NCBI RefSeq assembly: GCF_013374995.1
Contig: NZ_CP056030.1
Location: forward strand, 3,442,501 to 3,506,500
Length of the DNA: 64,000 bases
Reading direction: 5' to 3'
From: Pseudomonas eucalypticola
Lineage (GTDB): Bacteria > Pseudomonadota > Gammaproteobacteria > Pseudomonadales > Pseudomonadaceae
The position numbers were made by a program, and so were the translations under genes. The notes below the pieces were generated by a model, which saw only the letters and a program-made list of their open reading frames with translations, ran no database searches and had not been told where the DNA came from. Shown here one piece after another: positions 27,519 through 39,660 of the stretch. The first letter of the stretch is position 1. Every line of letters begins with the position of its first letter.

Positions 27519-28285
27519 ACCCACCGCTGTTGCAGGCCGAAGGCCTGGGGTACCGCCTGGGCGCACGCACGCTGTTCGAGAACGTCAGCCTGAGCATCGC
27601 CCCTGGTGACTGCATCGCGCTGCTGGGCGCCAACGGCGCCGGCAAGAGTACGCTGATGAAAGTGCTGCTGGGGTTGCTCAAGCCTGGCAGCGGCCAAGTA
27701 CAAATCAACGGTCAGCCCTTGCAGCGCCTGGACCGGCGCAGCATCGCCCGGCAATTGGCCTACGTGCCCCAGAGCCATGTGCCCAGTTTTCCCTACACCG
27801 TGGGCCAGATCGTCACCCAGGGCCGCCTGCCCATCACCGGCCTGGGCCGCGCGCCCGCTGCCGCCGATCTCGACGCCGTGGGCCGGGCGCTGCAGGCCAT
27901 GGGCATCGAACACCTGGCCGCGCGCACCTACACCGAACTGTCGGGCGGCGAACGGCAGTTGGTGCTGATCGCCCGGGCACTGGTGCAGGAAGCGCGGTTG
28001 ATCCTGTTGGACGAGCCCGTGACCGGCCTGGACTTCGGCCATCAGTTGCGCCTGCTCGAGCGCCTGCAACAGCTGGCCGCCCGCGGCCTGGCCATTCTCA
28101 CCACCAGCCACCGTCCCGAACAGGCACTGGCCGGCGCCAACCGCGCCTGGGTGCTGCATGAGGGGCGCCTGATCGCCGACGGCCCGCCGCATCAGGTCAT
28201 CGACGCCGCGCTGATGCAGCGCTTGTACGGCGTGCCCGTGCGCCAGATCGACAGCGACCACCACCGATTTTTCGTTCCCCTGTGA
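27515..28285 (+). CDS. ABC transporter ATP-binding protein (iron chelate uptake)
   Basis: A 256-residue ATPase of the FecE/BtuD type. Walker A is GANGAGKST, the signature is LSGGERQLVLIARAL and Walker B is LILLDEPVTGLD, with the switch histidine in TTSHR. The start overlaps the permease stop (ATGA), so the two are coupled. It energises the FecCD permease encoded just before it, probably as a two-plus-two complex. A longer frame from 27383 is an artefact of overlap with the permease. Confidence 0.93.
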   Translation: MNPPLLQAEGLGYRLGARTLFENVSLSIAPGDCIALLGANGAGKSTLMKVLLGLLKPGSGQVQINGQPLQRLDRRSIARQLAYVPQSHVPSFPYTVGQIVTQGRLPITGLGRAPAAADLDAVGRALQAMGIEHLAARTYTELSGGERQLVLIARALVQEARLILLDEPVTGLDFGHQLRLLERLQQLAARGLAILTTSHRPEQALAGANRAWVLHEGRLIADGPPHQVIDAALMQRLYGVPVRQIDSDHHRFFVPL

Positions 28286-28295
28286 GAGTGACTGC

Positions 28296-30419
28296 ATGAA
28301 GCATCTCCCCTATGCCCCGCTGCTGCTGGCGGCCGCTGTCAACCTGGCCCACGCCGCCGACAGCACCCCGATTCAACTGGGCGCGGTCAACGTCACCGGC
28401 AGCCAGGAAACCCAGGCCGAAGAGGATGCCCGCGCGGCCCGCGAGAAAAGTGCCAACCTTGGCCCACTGGGTGAACGACGCCTGCTGGACACCCCCTACT
28501 CGATCAACGTGGTGCCCCACGACCTGATCCAGGACCAACAGCTCAAAAGCGTCAAGGACATCCTGCGCTACCTGCCCTCGGTGCAGGGCGACGGCGCGCG
28601 CCCCCAGAGCCGCGGCCTGCAGGGCAGCGTGGTGCAGAACAGCCGCCTGGACGGCCTCAACGTGGTCTCGACCACCGATTACCCCGCCGAGCAGTTCGAC
28701 GACGTGCAGGTCCTCAATGGCCTGGCGGGCTCGCTGTACGGCCCGGCGAACCCGGCAGGCACCTTCAACTTCATTTCCAAGCGCCCCACCGACGAGCGCC
28801 TGAACCGCGTCACCGTGGGCGTGGGCACAGGCCTGAGCTGGCTGAAAGCCGCTGACCTCAGCGGCCCCTTCGACCCCGACGGCAAGATCAAGTACCGCCT
28901 CAACCTGCTCGACGAGCAAGGCCACAGTTACAGCCCCGGCAGCACGTTGCGCCGGCAACTGGTGAGCCTGGCCCTGGACTTCCAGGTCAGCGACGACACG
29001 GTGGTGCAGACCCATTTCAGCCACTACAACTACCTGGCCAAGGGCCTGCCGGGCAAGTTCGCCCTGGCCACCAATGCCAGTTTCCCCGGCGCCCTGGACC
29101 CAACTCGGCACAACCTGGGGCAGAATTACGCCGGCGACAACGACACCACCGACACCGCCAGCGTGCACATCAAGCATGACTTCAACGGCAACTGGAAACT
29201 GGACGTGGGCCTGCTGCGCCAGATCGCCGACCGCGAATCCACTGCCGTCACCAACACCCTGGCCGCCACCAGCGGCACCTATACCAGCACCGTGGCCACC
29301 GCCACCGCCAGCCGTTTCACCATCAACAGCTACCTGGCCAACCTCAACGGCACCGAATGGACCGGTTCGGTGCGCCATGACCTGACCCTCGGCTTCAGCG
29401 GGTTCGACTGGAAGAACTACAACCCCGTCGACGGCGCCACCCAGACCCTGGGCACTGCCAGCCTCAACGACCCGGTCAATTTCAACGAACCGGACTACCC
29501 CGACTTCACCGACCGCTACCACTCGGCCACTGCCACCCAGCGCTCGTTCATCGTCGGCGACACCCTGACCTTCACCCCGCAGTGGAGCCTGATGGTGACG
29601 GGCAGCCAAAGCCTGATGTCGGTGCGCAACTACGGCAAGACTGGCGCCACCAGCAGCGGCTCCGACGACCACGGCCTGAGCGGTGCCGGCAGCCTGATGT
29701 ACAAACCGGTCGACAACCTGACCCTGTACGTCACCTATGCCGACAGCCTGCAGCAGGGTGACACCGCCCCCACTGGCACCACCAACGCCAACACTATCCT
29801 GGCCCCGTACCGCAGCCGCCAGTGGGAAATCGGCGGCAAGCTGGCCCTGGAGGGCGTCAACCTGTCCCTAGCGGCCTTCCAGATCAAGCGGCCCTACGCG
29901 TTTACCCAGACCAACCTGGACTACGCCGTGGCTGGCGAGCAGCGCAACCGTGGCCTCGAATTCATGGCCGACGGCAAGGTCGGCAGCAACGTCCGCCTGT
30001 TCGGCGGCATCACCTGGCTGGACCCCAAGGTGCTCGACACCGGCAGCGCGGCCACCAGCGACACGCGCATCGTGGGCCTGTCGCGCTACACCGCCAGCCT
30101 GCTCACCGAATACCAGGTGCCCCAGGTGCCCGGCCTGGCGGTGAACGTCAACGCCCGTTACGTGGGCCCGCGCCCCACTGACAACACCGACAGCCACTGG
30201 GTGTCCAGCTACGAAACCTTCGACCTGGGCGCCAGCTTCACCACTCGCCTGATGCAGCGCAACACCGTGTACCGCCTGGAGGTCACCAACCTGACCAACG
30301 AACGCTACTGGACCAACATCGTGCCCGGTGGCCTGAACGGCTACAGTGCGGCGGGCAACGCCAGCGCCCAGCTGGGTGCGCCGCGCATGCTGCAGGCGTC
30401 GATCCAGGTGGACCTGTGA
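28296..30419 (+). CDS. TonB-dependent siderophore receptor
   Basis: A 707-residue outer-membrane receptor. The signal peptide is residues 1-21 (LLLAAAVNLAHA), with a TonB-box-like IQLGAVNVTG. The plug domain spans residues about 60-165 (DTPYSINVVPHDLIQ, then LNGLAGSLYGPANPAGTFNF), and the 22-strand barrel ends with the required aromatic-free IQVDL terminus. The family TIGR01783-type siderophore receptors match this layout. It lies in an operon with a FecCD permease, ATPase and binding protein, so the ligand is presumably a ferric siderophore or related chelate, not identified. Confidence 0.93.
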   Translation: MKHLPYAPLLLAAAVNLAHAADSTPIQLGAVNVTGSQETQAEEDARAAREKSANLGPLGERRLLDTPYSINVVPHDLIQDQQLKSVKDILRYLPSVQGDGARPQSRGLQGSVVQNSRLDGLNVVSTTDYPAEQFDDVQVLNGLAGSLYGPANPAGTFNFISKRPTDERLNRVTVGVGTGLSWLKAADLSGPFDPDGKIKYRLNLLDEQGHSYSPGSTLRRQLVSLALDFQVSDDTVVQTHFSHYNYLAKGLPGKFALATNASFPGALDPTRHNLGQNYAGDNDTTDTASVHIKHDFNGNWKLDVGLLRQIADRESTAVTNTLAATSGTYTSTVATATASRFTINSYLANLNGTEWTGSVRHDLTLGFSGFDWKNYNPVDGATQTLGTASLNDPVNFNEPDYPDFTDRYHSATATQRSFIVGDTLTFTPQWSLMVTGSQSLMSVRNYGKTGATSSGSDDHGLSGAGSLMYKPVDNLTLYVTYADSLQQGDTAPTGTTNANTILAPYRSRQWEIGGKLALEGVNLSLAAFQIKRPYAFTQTNLDYAVAGEQRNRGLEFMADGKVGSNVRLFGGITWLDPKVLDTGSAATSDTRIVGLSRYTASLLTEYQVPQVPGLAVNVNARYVGPRPTDNTDSHWVSSYETFDLGASFTTRLMQRNTVYRLEVTNLTNERYWTNIVPGGLNGYSAAGNASAQLGAPRMLQASIQVDL

Positions 30420-31408
30420 GGCTGCGCGGCCTGTGGCTGGCCATGGGCCTGGTCAGCGCCACGGCCCTGGCCGGCCAGGTGGTGGATGACAAGGGCCGCA
30501 CGGTGACGGTGCCTGACCACCCACGGCACATCGCCGACGCCTGGTTCGCCCACCATGCCTTGCTGATGACCCTGGGCGCCGGCGACCGTATCGTCGCCAC
30601 CGTCAACCATGCCGGGCGCCAGCCCTGGATGTTCGCCGTACAGCCATCGCTCAACCAGGCGCTGACGGTGGACGGTACCGCCTTCAATGTCGAAAGCCTG
30701 CTGGCGGCCAAGGTCGACCTGGTCTTTGCCAGCACCGGCGACCGGCACGCGCTGGCCTATGAACAAGCCGGTATCCCGGTGGTGTACATGGGTTTCGATG
30801 ACCTGCCCGGGCTCAAGCGCTCGCTGCTGACCAGCGCCCAGGCGCTGGGCAGCCCCCAGGCACTGGCACGGGCGCAGGCCTATGACCGCTATTTGGACCA
30901 AAAAGTCGAAACCATCACCCAGCGCCTGCGCGCGCTGCCGGCGCAACAGCGCCCGCGCGTGTTGCACATTGCCTCGCTCAAGCCGTTGAAGGTCGATGGT
31001 GCCGGCACCCTGATCGATGACTGGATTGGCCTGGCCGGCGGGCGCAATGCCGCCGCGGGCCTGAAGGGCAACCTGCAGGTGGTCAACGCCGAGCAGATCC
31101 TGGCCTGGCAACCCGACGTCATCCTGTTGGCCGCCGACGCCGGTTCGCTCGACCAGGTGCCCCTGCTGCGGCAAGTGCCCGCCGTGGTCAACGGGCACGT
31201 GCTGCGCAACCCGGCCGGCGTCTTTCCCTGGGACCGTTATGGCACCGAGATCGCCCTGCAATTGCCGTGGGCGGCCAAGGCATTGCACCCCGATTTATTT
31301 CAGGATGTGCAGATGGGGCCGCTGACCCAGGCGTTCTACCAACGTTTTTTCGACTACCCGCTCACCGCGGCCCAGGCAACGAGGATCCTGGCAGGCGAAA
31401 AGCCCTGA
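30416..31408 (+). CDS. Periplasmic iron-chelate binding protein (ABC substrate-binding)
   Basis: A 330-residue class III (BtuF/FhuD-like) binding protein. A signal peptide at residues 1-19 ends ATALA before GQVV; no lipobox cysteine is present, so it is periplasmic. It shows the family start VVDDKGRTVTVPDHPRHIADAW and the core pattern AKVDLVFAS, with a long backbone helix (LARAQAYDRYLDQKVETITQRL). The GTG start overlaps the TonB-receptor stop (GTGA). It delivers the chelate to the permease and ATPase encoded in the same operon. Confidence 0.9.
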   Translation: MRLRGLWLAMGLVSATALAGQVVDDKGRTVTVPDHPRHIADAWFAHHALLMTLGAGDRIVATVNHAGRQPWMFAVQPSLNQALTVDGTAFNVESLLAAKVDLVFASTGDRHALAYEQAGIPVVYMGFDDLPGLKRSLLTSAQALGSPQALARAQAYDRYLDQKVETITQRLRALPAQQRPRVLHIASLKPLKVDGAGTLIDDWIGLAGGRNAAAGLKGNLQVVNAEQILAWQPDVILLAADAGSLDQVPLLRQVPAVVNGHVLRNPAGVFPWDRYGTEIALQLPWAAKALHPDLFQDVQMGPLTQAFYQRFFDYPLTAAQATRILAGEKP

Positions 31409-31590
31409 TCGCCCCGCGCGGCGGCACATATATGCCGCACCGCCCTGTCAGGCATGGCATCCAATACCGAGGATAAAGCAGCGGCTGGCGCTGCTTCCCC
31501 GGCCATGGAGGCCATTGTCATGACTGCAACCCACCGCACCCTTCCCCCGCCCACCTGGACATTGTCGACCCCAGCCTGCTGGAGACCGCC

Positions 31591-34500
31591 GTGGACAACG
31601 GCAACGAGGCGCTCGCAGCCTTGCTTGCCCTGTTCGACGCTGCGCCACGGCCACCGGCCGACGGCTGGGACAGCTACTGGAACCACCGGGCAACCGGTAC
31701 CCCACTGTCGCGCCGCATGGCTGCCACGCAGCACTACCTGCGCCTGCTGCACGCACATCTGGACTGGGAGTGGGCCCAGACCCGCCTGCCCTCCCAGCCT
31801 CTGGCCCAGGCCCGGCAACTACTCGACGGCGACAGCACGGCGCTTACCGTCAATCGCATCGCTGCGGTCGATGCCAATGGCCAGCACCACCCGCTGCACG
31901 GCGCGCTGGTCATCAGCCACGACACGGGCGCCACCGGCCCCCTGCTGTTCAACCCCGCCGCGCAACCGGCGTTGGCGTACTTCAGCGATCGCAACGCCCT
32001 GGACGCCTGGCTCATGCGCCACGCCCACGACCTGTGGCAGGGGCTCGCGGAAGTGGCCCTGGTCACCTGGATGCCCCAACGTTCCGTGCAGGAAGCCATC
32101 AGCGGCACGCTGCCAGCGCTGCAGCCAGCAGCCGATGCCTTGAACGTCACTGCCAGGCTGCGACCGCTGCCGACACCGTCGCACCCACCGGCCGATGACG
32201 TGGACCTGCACTGGGCGCCTGGCTTCGGACACTTTCCCGCGCACTTGCCTGCCGCCGAGCGTGAAGCCATGATCCAGTTGCACCTGGACGCCTATGAAAC
32301 CCTGCTGGGCGAGCACTATATCGGCGACGACAGTGTACCGGCGGCCCGTGCCTTGAAGGCTCACCTGGAGCGCCGCCTCGACGCACAGAACCGTGCCCAG
32401 GCAGCGACCGCCTCGTTGCTGAACGTGAAGACACCACACGCCTTGCTGCAACTGGACCAGCAGCTGCACTACCGCACGCTGCAGCAGGCCCACCGGGACG
32501 CCTTGCACGCCGAAGGCGATATCCAGCTGGCGCTGGGGCAACTTACCGGCCCGGAACGCCAAGTGCTGAGCGACGCCTTGGCGGGCACCGGCGACGCCTG
32601 CGCTACCCTGACGCTGGAGGGGCCGAGCGGCGGCGAAACAGCGTTGCCCGGCGTGGTAGTGATCGCCCCGCCTGCGCCCGCTAGCCTGCTGCTGTACTGG
32701 CCAGGCCTGGCTGGAGGGCTGCAGCGCTTCGCCAGCCTGGCCACCCTTGAACAGGCATTGCTGCGCGGCGAGGCACCGGGTACGCGGGTGGCGCTTGCGC
32801 CTTTCACCGGTGACCTGGTAGCCCATAGCCTCGACGGCCTTCGCCTGCACATCGCCAAGGGGGCCCAGGCCCTGTTGCAGCGCTACCCGCGTGCCGACGA
32901 TGCCCAGGCCCAGGAGCTGGGTCACTGGTGCGAAGCCAGCAGCTACCGCCTGCAGGTGCCCCGCCACGATGCCCGCGACAGTGCCAGCGCCTATATTCTC
33001 AAGCACCACCGCAGCCGGGCCCTGCGTGGCAGGCTGCCGGGCTGGCTGGACACCCTGCCGGTGGCCGAGCGCAAGCGCTGGCGCGAGCTGATCGAACGCT
33101 ACCTGGACGCCAGCGAGCGTGCCCAGGCTCTGCACGAACGGGAAGTCCCCGACCGTGACCGGTTCTCCCGGGCCAAGGTGCAGGCCCGGTTGCGTGACGA
33201 TTTCCAGGTCAGCGGTAGCCTGCAGGTCAGCCTGGACCTGCCCGTGGAGGTCATCCACAGCCGCCGCCCGCTGCCCACCCTGAACAACACGCCCCGTTTC
33301 GAGGAGGTGCTGACCCCCAGCGAAGCGCGCATCACCCTCAGCCTGGAAGCCTTGAGCCTGCTGAACATCGACGACCGGGTCGCCGAGCAACTCGATTACC
33401 GGCGCGTCACCGTGCAGGGCGGCACCGAAGCCGAGCGCGCTACCGTTACCGCCGGCCTGACCAAGGCCTACCTGACGCGCCTGGTGCGTGAACTCGACCT
33501 GGCCAGTGCCTATGCGCAGTGCCTCACCCAGGCGTATGTGGGCAGCCATGACGAACCCGTATTCGAGCGTGAATATCGCCGTGAATGCCTGAGCGAACCC
33601 ATACGCCTGATGCTGCACTTGCAAAGCCTGATCGCCGCGCGCACCAGCCGCCTGGACAGCACCGGCCAGGCCCTGTTCGAACGCGCCATCGACCTGTGCG
33701 CGACGACCCCCGTGCAACTGGTCAGCCTGTACCTGGCGCCCCACGCGGATACCCAACAGCGCAAGGCCGCCGTGGGTGGGGCGGTGTTCATCGTCGACCC
33801 CCAGTCCGGCCAGACCCTGCTGTACCTGGCCGACTACCCTCAGCACAAGGCCCTGCGCGCGTTCCCCAGCCTTGAGGCGGCGCGCCAGGCGCTGTTCGCC
33901 GGCTTGCTTGACCCACACTTCATCGACTACCTGGCCCAGCGCGTGACCGTCGGGCAGAAGGACGCCCACGTCGCCCGGCTGTTGCGGGCCTACCAGGATG
34001 GCGATGACCAGGTGCTGCTCCCATTCAAGCCCGTCACCGACCGGTCCCTGACACACCACCTGCTGCTTCAGCAAATGGCTCATTGGCTGCGCGCCAACCG
34101 CGAGACCTCGCGCACCAACCACCAGGTAGAGGTGCAGACTTTCCTGGGCAATATCCACAATGCCTTGCTCTATACCCGCATGGCCTTGGGGATGATGCCG
34201 CTGGTAGGCACCCTCATCCAGGGTTACGACAGCCTCAGCGCGGTACGCGGCGCACTGCTGGCCTTTCACCAGGGCAACGATCGAGAAGGCCGCCAGCAGG
34301 TGCAGGCGGTGCTCGAAGCACTGATGGACGCACTCATGAGCCTGACCCCCGGCGCCCACGCCACCTTGCCCAAGCCCAGGCCCGGGCAGTTGCTGGCCCA
34401 CGCGCGGCGCCTGCGCCCTGCGCCCCTGCGCCGGCCCGGCAGCCCAGGCCCGGCACAGCCCAGCCCCTTCGCCGGATACGAATACCAGGGCGAATTGAAT

Positions 34501-36543
34501 TTCGCCGCCACCTTGCCCGGCGGCCACGGCCGCTATCGCCAGCTGTATCGCCTGCCTCAGGGCGACTTCATCCTTCGCGACGGCCAGCCATACCAGGTGC
34601 AATGGGATGAGGCCGCCCACACCTGGCGCCTGGCCGGTACCGCCACCCGCACTTACCGCCAGCCCATCACCCTGGATGCCCAGGGCCGTTGGGACAGTCA
34701 CGGCGCCGTCACTGGCAAGCTGCTGGACGGCGGCCTGGCCGGCGGCTCACCCCGGGACGACGCGCGACGCCTGGCGAACCTGCAGCGTCGCTATGACGAA
34801 CAGGTTGACCAGGTCAATGCCCTGCCCGGGTTCGACAGCAACGCGGTGACCCAGCATGTAACCACTGAAGAAGGATTCGTCGCCGCGCGGCTTATCCATA
34901 CCAACCTGATCGCCGGCCATCGCGGCCTGGAGGAGATGTTGCGCCAGATCAAGGGGCTGTGCCGCGACCGCACCCAACGCAGCATGCACAACGACCTGCA
35001 GCGCGACGCCAACACCTCGGTCAGCAACTGGCTACAGAACCTGCTGCACCTGGAAAAAGCGCGGCTGGACCGCTTGATCAACGAAGTTCGCGTGGCCGCC
35101 GAAACCCTGGTCAACATTCCCGGGCGCAAGGACCTGCTGGTTCGGGTCCGCACGACCCAGCGGCGCATGCTCGAACTGCAGGACAGCATCGCCGGGCACA
35201 TGGCCGAACTGGCCGACTGGTCCCGTCGCGAGCAGTCCATCGCCACGACCATGATCGGTGAGCATCAGAAAACCCTCGATATCCTCAACCACCCGTTTTA
35301 TCGCTACCGGCGCATCGACAACCTGCTGGACCTGACCCATGACATCGTCGATGAAAGCGTCGAGGGCTGGGACCACCTGGTGCGCCTGTCGCGGCTGCGC
35401 GAACGTTTCCACCGCGCGGTGCGCAACCATGACGACCTGCAGGACTTGCTGTCGCCTGCCAAGCAACGTCAGATCTTCACCACCTGCCTGAACCATGTGG
35501 TCGAATACCAGGACTTCATCGCAGCCAGCAGCGTGCTGCATCCCCAGTACTACGACCTGTCGCTGTACCCCCGTGCCATGGCCGCCCTGGACACCATCAT
35601 CGAAGCGTACCGCGCCGAGCTGGCGCGCCTGGACCGAGTCGCCGACGTGGCACCGCCGCGGCCCAGTCCGAGCAAACCCACCCGGCCCGCGCCGCGGGCA
35701 CCCGCGCGCCGCGCCTTCGAAACCCCAGACCACCTGCACTATGTCGCCGAAGAAGTGAACGACACTGCGACCTTGTCCCGCTATACGCTGCAGCCCAATG
35801 AGCGCCTGTATACCCTGGACGGCGCCAACAACACCAAGGAGCACTGGGCCATCGGCGCCGACGGCCGCGGCCGCCACCTGAACCCGGCTCCCCAGCGTGC
35901 GACCCAGGGCCGCGACCTGCAGCGCGAACTGAGCCAGGCCCAGGCCCTGCTGCAAGGCATCGACGGGCAGATCCAGACGGCCGAAGGCTATATCAACTAC
36001 AGCCCCCGCAACCTGGAACACACCTACCAGGCCCTGGCCCGACGGCTGCGCGACCAGGCTGGCAAGCTCACCGAACTGGCCCCCCAGGAACCTTGCATCG
36101 AAGCGCTGACCCGCAAAGCCATCGAGCTCGAGGCGGCCGGGCAACGCCGCCGGCTGCAAACCACCCTGGCGTGGTCAGCCCCTCAAGCCGGTGACCTGGA
36201 CTACCTGCTGACCCACGGGCGGGTGGACATCGTCGACAACGGCCGCCTGCCCGGCCATGCCGACGCCGTTGATTTCGTCGTCGAATACGAGATCCGCGAT
36301 CTCGGCCAGCAGCCGCCCAAAGCGTTGTGGTTTGCCCATTTCCACTACCCGCTGGGCGCCACCCGCTTTGAAAGCTACACCGTGGCGCACCTGAAGCTGG
36401 CCCGCCAACGTGGCCTTGGGCGGCAGTGGCAGGCCGCCCAAGGCAATGAAGCGCAGATCCACCGGGGCCCCATCGGACGGCTCCAGGCCGAGCAGCACTT
36501 CAAACCCTTGTTCAGCAGCGCCGCCCACCCACGGCGACCTTGA
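31591..36543 (+). CDS. Large DUF6543-like (dermonecrotic-toxin-related) protein
   Basis: A very large (1,650-residue) protein of a class common in Pseudomonas and annotated as DUF6543 or dermonecrotic-toxin-like. The N-terminus holds [23 protein letters not shown], a segment repeated in this family. Later regions are helical and charged, with a hydrophobic pair near residue 870 ([25 protein letters not shown]) resembling the membrane-insertion helices of large toxins. No leucine-rich repeats and no NEL ubiquitin-ligase domain were found. The GTG at 31591 has GGAG six bases upstream; another start, ATG at 31520 with a perfect GGAGG, is one base out of frame (see findings). The secretion route and target are unknown. 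Confidence 0.75.
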   Translation: MDNGNEALAALLALFDAAPRPPADGWDSYWNHRATGTPLSRRMAATQHYLRLLHAHLDWEWAQTRLPSQPLAQARQLLDGDSTALTVNRIAAVDANGQHHPLHGALVISHDTGATGPLLFNPAAQPALAYFSDRNALDAWLMRHAHDLWQGLAEVALVTWMPQRSVQEAISGTLPALQPAADALNVTARLRPLPTPSHPPADDVDLHWAPGFGHFPAHLPAAEREAMIQLHLDAYETLLGEHYIGDDSVPAARALKAHLERRLDAQNRAQAATASLLNVKTPHALLQLDQQLHYRTLQQAHRDALHAEGDIQLALGQLTGPERQVLSDALAGTGDACATLTLEGPSGGETALPGVVVIAPPAPASLLLYWPGLAGGLQRFASLATLEQALLRGEAPGTRVALAPFTGDLVAHSLDGLRLHIAKGAQALLQRYPRADDAQAQELGHWCEASSYRLQVPRHDARDSASAYILKHHRSRALRGRLPGWLDTLPVAERKRWRELIERYLDASERAQALHEREVPDRDRFSRAKVQARLRDDFQVSGSLQVSLDLPVEVIHSRRPLPTLNNTPRFEEVLTPSEARITLSLEALSLLNIDDRVAEQLDYRRVTVQGGTEAERATVTAGLTKAYLTRLVRELDLASAYAQCLTQAYVGSHDEPVFEREYRRECLSEPIRLMLHLQSLIAARTSRLDSTGQALFERAIDLCATTPVQLVSLYLAPHADTQQRKAAVGGAVFIVDPQSGQTLLYLADYPQHKALRAFPSLEAARQALFAGLLDPHFIDYLAQRVTVGQKDAHVARLLRAYQDGDDQVLLPFKPVTDRSLTHHLLLQQMAHWLRANRETSRTNHQVEVQTFLGNIHNALLYTRMALGMMPLVGTLIQGYDSLSAVRGALLAFHQGNDREGRQQVQAVLEALMDALMSLTPGAHATLPKPRPGQLLAHARRLRPAPLRRPGSPGPAQPSPFAGYEYQGELNFAATLPGGHGRYRQLYRLPQGDFILRDGQPYQVQWDEAAHTWRLAGTATRTYRQPITLDAQGRWDSHGAVTGKLLDGGLAGGSPRDDARRLANLQRRYDEQVDQVNALPGFDSNAVTQHVTTEEGFVAARLIHTNLIAGHRGLEEMLRQIKGLCRDRTQRSMHNDLQRDANTSVSNWLQNLLHLEKARLDRLINEVRVAAETLVNIPGRKDLLVRVRTTQRRMLELQDSIAGHMAELADWSRREQSIATTMIGEHQKTLDILNHPFYRYRRIDNLLDLTHDIVDESVEGWDHLVRLSRLRERFHRAVRNHDDLQDLLSPAKQRQIFTTCLNHVVEYQDFIAASSVLHPQYYDLSLYPRAMAALDTIIEAYRAELARLDRVADVAPPRPSPSKPTRPAPRAPARRAFETPDHLHYVAEEVNDTATLSRYTLQPNERLYTLDGANNTKEHWAIGADGRGRHLNPAPQRATQGRDLQRELSQAQALLQGIDGQIQTAEGYINYSPRNLEHTYQALARRLRDQAGKLTELAPQEPCIEALTRKAIELEAAGQRRRLQTTLAWSAPQAGDLDYLLTHGRVDIVDNGRLPGHADAVDFVVEYEIRDLGQQPPKALWFAHFHYPLGATRFESYTVAHLKLARQRGLGRQWQAAQGNEAQIHRGPIGRLQAEQHFKPLFSSAAHPRRP

Positions 36544-36579
36544 TGCCCCGCCGCGCCGGGCGCCCTGCCCGGCGCGGCT

Positions 36580-39500
36580 TCAACGAAAGTCGCGGCTGCG
36601 GGTGTCCAGGCCGTCCAGCAGCCCGCTGAGGTCGGTGAGCTTGCCGGCGATCACGTGGCGTACGCCGCTCTCGCACTCCAGCCGGCCGTGCACCTGCATC
36701 AGCTGCGAGCCCACCAAGGCCTTGCGCTGGCGCTGGGCCAGGTCGTTCCAGACCACCACGTTGATCATGCCGAACTCGTCTTCCAGGGTGACGAAAATCA
36801 CCCCGCTGGCGGTCTGCGGGCGCTGACGTCCCGTGACCAGACCGCTGACGCTGACAGGGCGGCCATGCTCGACGTTCATCAAGTCCTGGGAGCTGCGACA
36901 GCGCAAACGTGCCAACTGCGGGCGCAGCAAGGTCAGCGGGTGGGGCCCCAGGGTGGTGCCGACCGTGGCGTAGTCAGCTACCAGGTTCTCGCCGACGCTG
37001 GGCACCGGCAGCGCCACCGGGGTGTCGCGCCGGTTTGGCAGGTCGGCGAACAACGGCAGTTGCGCCTCGACGCTGGCCACTTCCCAACGCGCACGAAAAC
37101 GGTCGCCGGCCAGCCCTTGCAGCGCATCGGCATCGGCCAGCAAGGCGCGGGCGCGGTTGTCCAGGCCAGCGCGCAGGCACAGGTCGCTGACATCGCTGAA
37201 CGGCTGCTGAGCGCGCACCTGCTCAATACGCAGGGCGTCTTCCTGACGAAAACCGCGGATCATCCGCAACCCCAGGCGAATGGCTGGCTGCGCTTCCCCG
37301 CTCGGTTCCAGGGTGCAGTCCCAATCGCTGTGGCGCACGTCCACGGCACGGGTCTGCAACTGGTGACGGCGGGCGTCCTGCAACAGCTGGTCGGGGCTGT
37401 AGAAGCCCATGGGCCAGCTGTTGATCAGCGCGCAGGTAAAGGCCGCCGGCTCGTGGCACTTGAACCAGCAACTGGCGTAGGTCAACAGTGCGAAGCTGGC
37501 TGCGTGGGACTCGGGGAAGCCGTAGCTGCCAAAGCCCTTGATCTGCTCGAAGATCTTCTGCGCGAAAGCCTCGCTGTAACCATTGCGCAGCATGCCCTGG
37601 GTCAGGCGCACCTGATGCGGTTCCAAGCCGCCATGGCGCTTCCAGGCGGCCATGGAACGGCGCAACTGGTCGGCCTCGCCGGGGCTGTAGTCGGCGGCGA
37701 CGATGGCCAGTTCCATCACCTGCTCCTGGAACAGCGGCACGCCCAGGGTCCGCTCGAAGACCTTCTTCAGTGCTTCAGAGGGGTAGTCCACGACCTCCTT
37801 GCCGGCGCGTCGGCGCAGGTAGGGATGAACCATGTCGCCCTGGATGGGCCCCGGCCGCACGATGGCCACCTGAATCACCAGGTCGTAGAACGTGCGCGGG
37901 CGCAGCCGTGGCAACATGGCCATCTGCGCCCGCGACTCGATCTGGAACACGCCCACGGTGTCGGCCCGGCTGATCATGGCGTAGGTGCGCTCGCACTCGG
38001 CCGGGATGCTTGCCAGGGTCAGCTCGCGGCCGCTGTAGCGGTACAGCAATTGGAAACTGCGCCGCAGGGCACTGAGCATGCCCAGGGCCAGCACGTCGAC
38101 CTTGAGCAGGCCCACCGCGTCCAGGTCGTCCTTGTCCCACTGGATGATGGTGCGGTCGGCCATGGCGGCATTCTCCACCGGCACCAGGGTGTCCAGCGGG
38201 TGCTCGCTGATGACGAAGCCGCCCGGGTGCTGGGACAGGTGGCGCGGAAAGCCCATCAGTTCGCTGGTCAATGCCAGCACCCGACGCAACACCGGGCTGG
38301 CGGCGTCGAAGCCGGCCTCGTCGAGGCGGTCCACGGGGGGCACGCGGTCGCTGTAGCGGCCCACGCAGTCAGCCAGGGCGTTGACCTGGTCCGGCGGCAG
38401 GCCCAGGGCCTTGGCCACGTCGCGAATGGCGCCGGCACCACGGTAGCTGCTGGCCACTGCCGTGAGGGCGGCGCGGCGCCGGCCATAACGGTTGAACACG
38501 TACTGCAGTACTTCTTCGCGACGGTCGTGCTCGAAGTCGACGTCAATGTCCGGTGGCTCGTTGCGCTCCTTGGAAATGAAGCGTTCGAACAGCATGTTCA
38601 TGCGCGCCGGGTCCAGCTCGGTGATGCCCAGGGCAAAACACACCACCGAGTTGGCCGCCGAGCCGCGGCCCTGGCAGAGAATCTGCCGTTCGCGGGCAAA
38701 GCGCACGATGTCGTGCACGGTGAGAAAATAACTCTCGTAACCCAGCTCGATGATCAGCGCCAGCTCCTTGTCGATCTGCGCACGAGCCTGGGGCGTCGGC
38801 CCCTCGGGCCAGCGCCAGCGCATGCCGCGCTCGGTCAGCTCGCGCAGCCACTGACCGGCGGTATGCCCCTCTGGAACCAGCTCGCGGGGGTACTGGTACT
38901 TGAGCTGGCCCAGGTCGAAGGTGCAACGCCGGGCAATATAGACCGTCTCGTCCAACAAGGCCTGGGGATAGAGTTCCGCGAGTGTTTCCAGGGGCCGCAG
39001 GTGCCGCTCGCCATTGGCGAACAGGTGCTGCCCGGCCTCGGCCACGGTGCAGTGGTGGCGGATGGCGGTCATGGTGTCCTGCAGCGCCCGGCGCCCGCGG
39101 GCGTGCATGTGCACGTCGCCACTGGCCACGGCCGGCAGCTTCAACTGCGCGGCCAGGGCCAGCAGTTCCTGCAGGCGCCGGGCGTCATCGGGGCCGCGGT
39201 GCAGTTGCACGCTCAGCCACAGGCGCTCGCCGAACACCCCGCGCAACCAGTGGCCCGGCGCCAGGTCACGGGGGTTGTCGGGCAGCCACAGGGCCAGCAG
39301 GCCGTCCAGCGGCACCTGGCCGAAGTCTTCGCGCAGCACCTGGTACTCGCCCTTGGCGGCACGGCGTCGGGCCAGGGTGATCAATTGACAGAGGCTCTGG
39401 TAACCGGCCAGGCTTTCCACCAGCAAGACCACCTTGGGGCCGTTGTCGATGCGCATTTCACTGCCCACGATCAGCGGCAGCCCACAGGCCTTGGCGGCCT

Positions 39501-39660
39501 GCCAGGCGCGCACGATACCGGCCAAGGTGCACTCGTCGGTGATGGCCAGCGCCTGGTAGCCATGGCGCTTGGCACGCTCGCACAGTTCTTGCGCGCTGGA
39601 GGCACCGCGCTGGAAACTGAAGTTGGACAGGCAGTGCAGTTCGGCGTAGCCCAGGCTCAT
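36580..39660 (-). CDS. dnaE2: Error-prone DNA polymerase DnaE2 (ImuC)
   Basis: A C-family DNA polymerase of about 1,026 residues, shorter than replicative DnaE, used for translesion synthesis. The PHP domain opens with [17 protein letters not shown]. Catalytic aspartates are in [15 protein letters not shown], preceded by [18 protein letters not shown], and [13 protein letters not shown] is typical of the family. The OB-fold region at the C-terminus has [13 protein letters not shown]. The start at 39660 overlaps the imuB stop by ATGA; the longer frame to 39681 is not supported. It works with ImuA and ImuB and probably the beta clamp. Confidence 0.95.
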   Translation of the reverse strand: MSLGYAELHCLSNFSFQRGASSAQELCERAKRHGYQALAITDECTLAGIVRAWQAAKACGLPLIVGSEMRIDNGPKVVLLVESLAGYQSLCQLITLARRRAAKGEYQVLREDFGQVPLDGLLALWLPDNPRDLAPGHWLRGVFGERLWLSVQLHRGPDDARRLQELLALAAQLKLPAVASGDVHMHARGRRALQDTMTAIRHHCTVAEAGQHLFANGERHLRPLETLAELYPQALLDETVYIARRCTFDLGQLKYQYPRELVPEGHTAGQWLRELTERGMRWRWPEGPTPQARAQIDKELALIIELGYESYFLTVHDIVRFARERQILCQGRGSAANSVVCFALGITELDPARMNMLFERFISKERNEPPDIDVDFEHDRREEVLQYVFNRYGRRRAALTAVASSYRGAGAIRDVAKALGLPPDQVNALADCVGRYSDRVPPVDRLDEAGFDAASPVLRRVLALTSELMGFPRHLSQHPGGFVISEHPLDTLVPVENAAMADRTIIQWDKDDLDAVGLLKVDVLALGMLSALRRSFQLLYRYSGRELTLASIPAECERTYAMISRADTVGVFQIESRAQMAMLPRLRPRTFYDLVIQVAIVRPGPIQGDMVHPYLRRRAGKEVVDYPSEALKKVFERTLGVPLFQEQVMELAIVAADYSPGEADQLRRSMAAWKRHGGLEPHQVRLTQGMLRNGYSEAFAQKIFEQIKGFGSYGFPESHAASFALLTYASCWFKCHEPAAFTCALINSWPMGFYSPDQLLQDARRHQLQTRAVDVRHSDWDCTLEPSGEAQPAIRLGLRMIRGFRQEDALRIEQVRAQQPFSDVSDLCLRAGLDNRARALLADADALQGLAGDRFRARWEVASVEAQLPLFADLPNRRDTPVALPVPSVGENLVADYATVGTTLGPHPLTLLRPQLARLRCRSSQDLMNVEHGRPVSVSGLVTGRQRPQTASGVIFVTLEDEFGMINVVVWNDLAQRQRKALVGSQLMQVHGRLECESGVRHVIAGKLTDLSGLLDGLDTRSRDFR

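Noticed and set aside
31819..34701. A 960-residue minus-strand frame opposite the DUF6543-like gene
   Set aside because: Antisense artefact of high GC third positions; no start signal and no domain.
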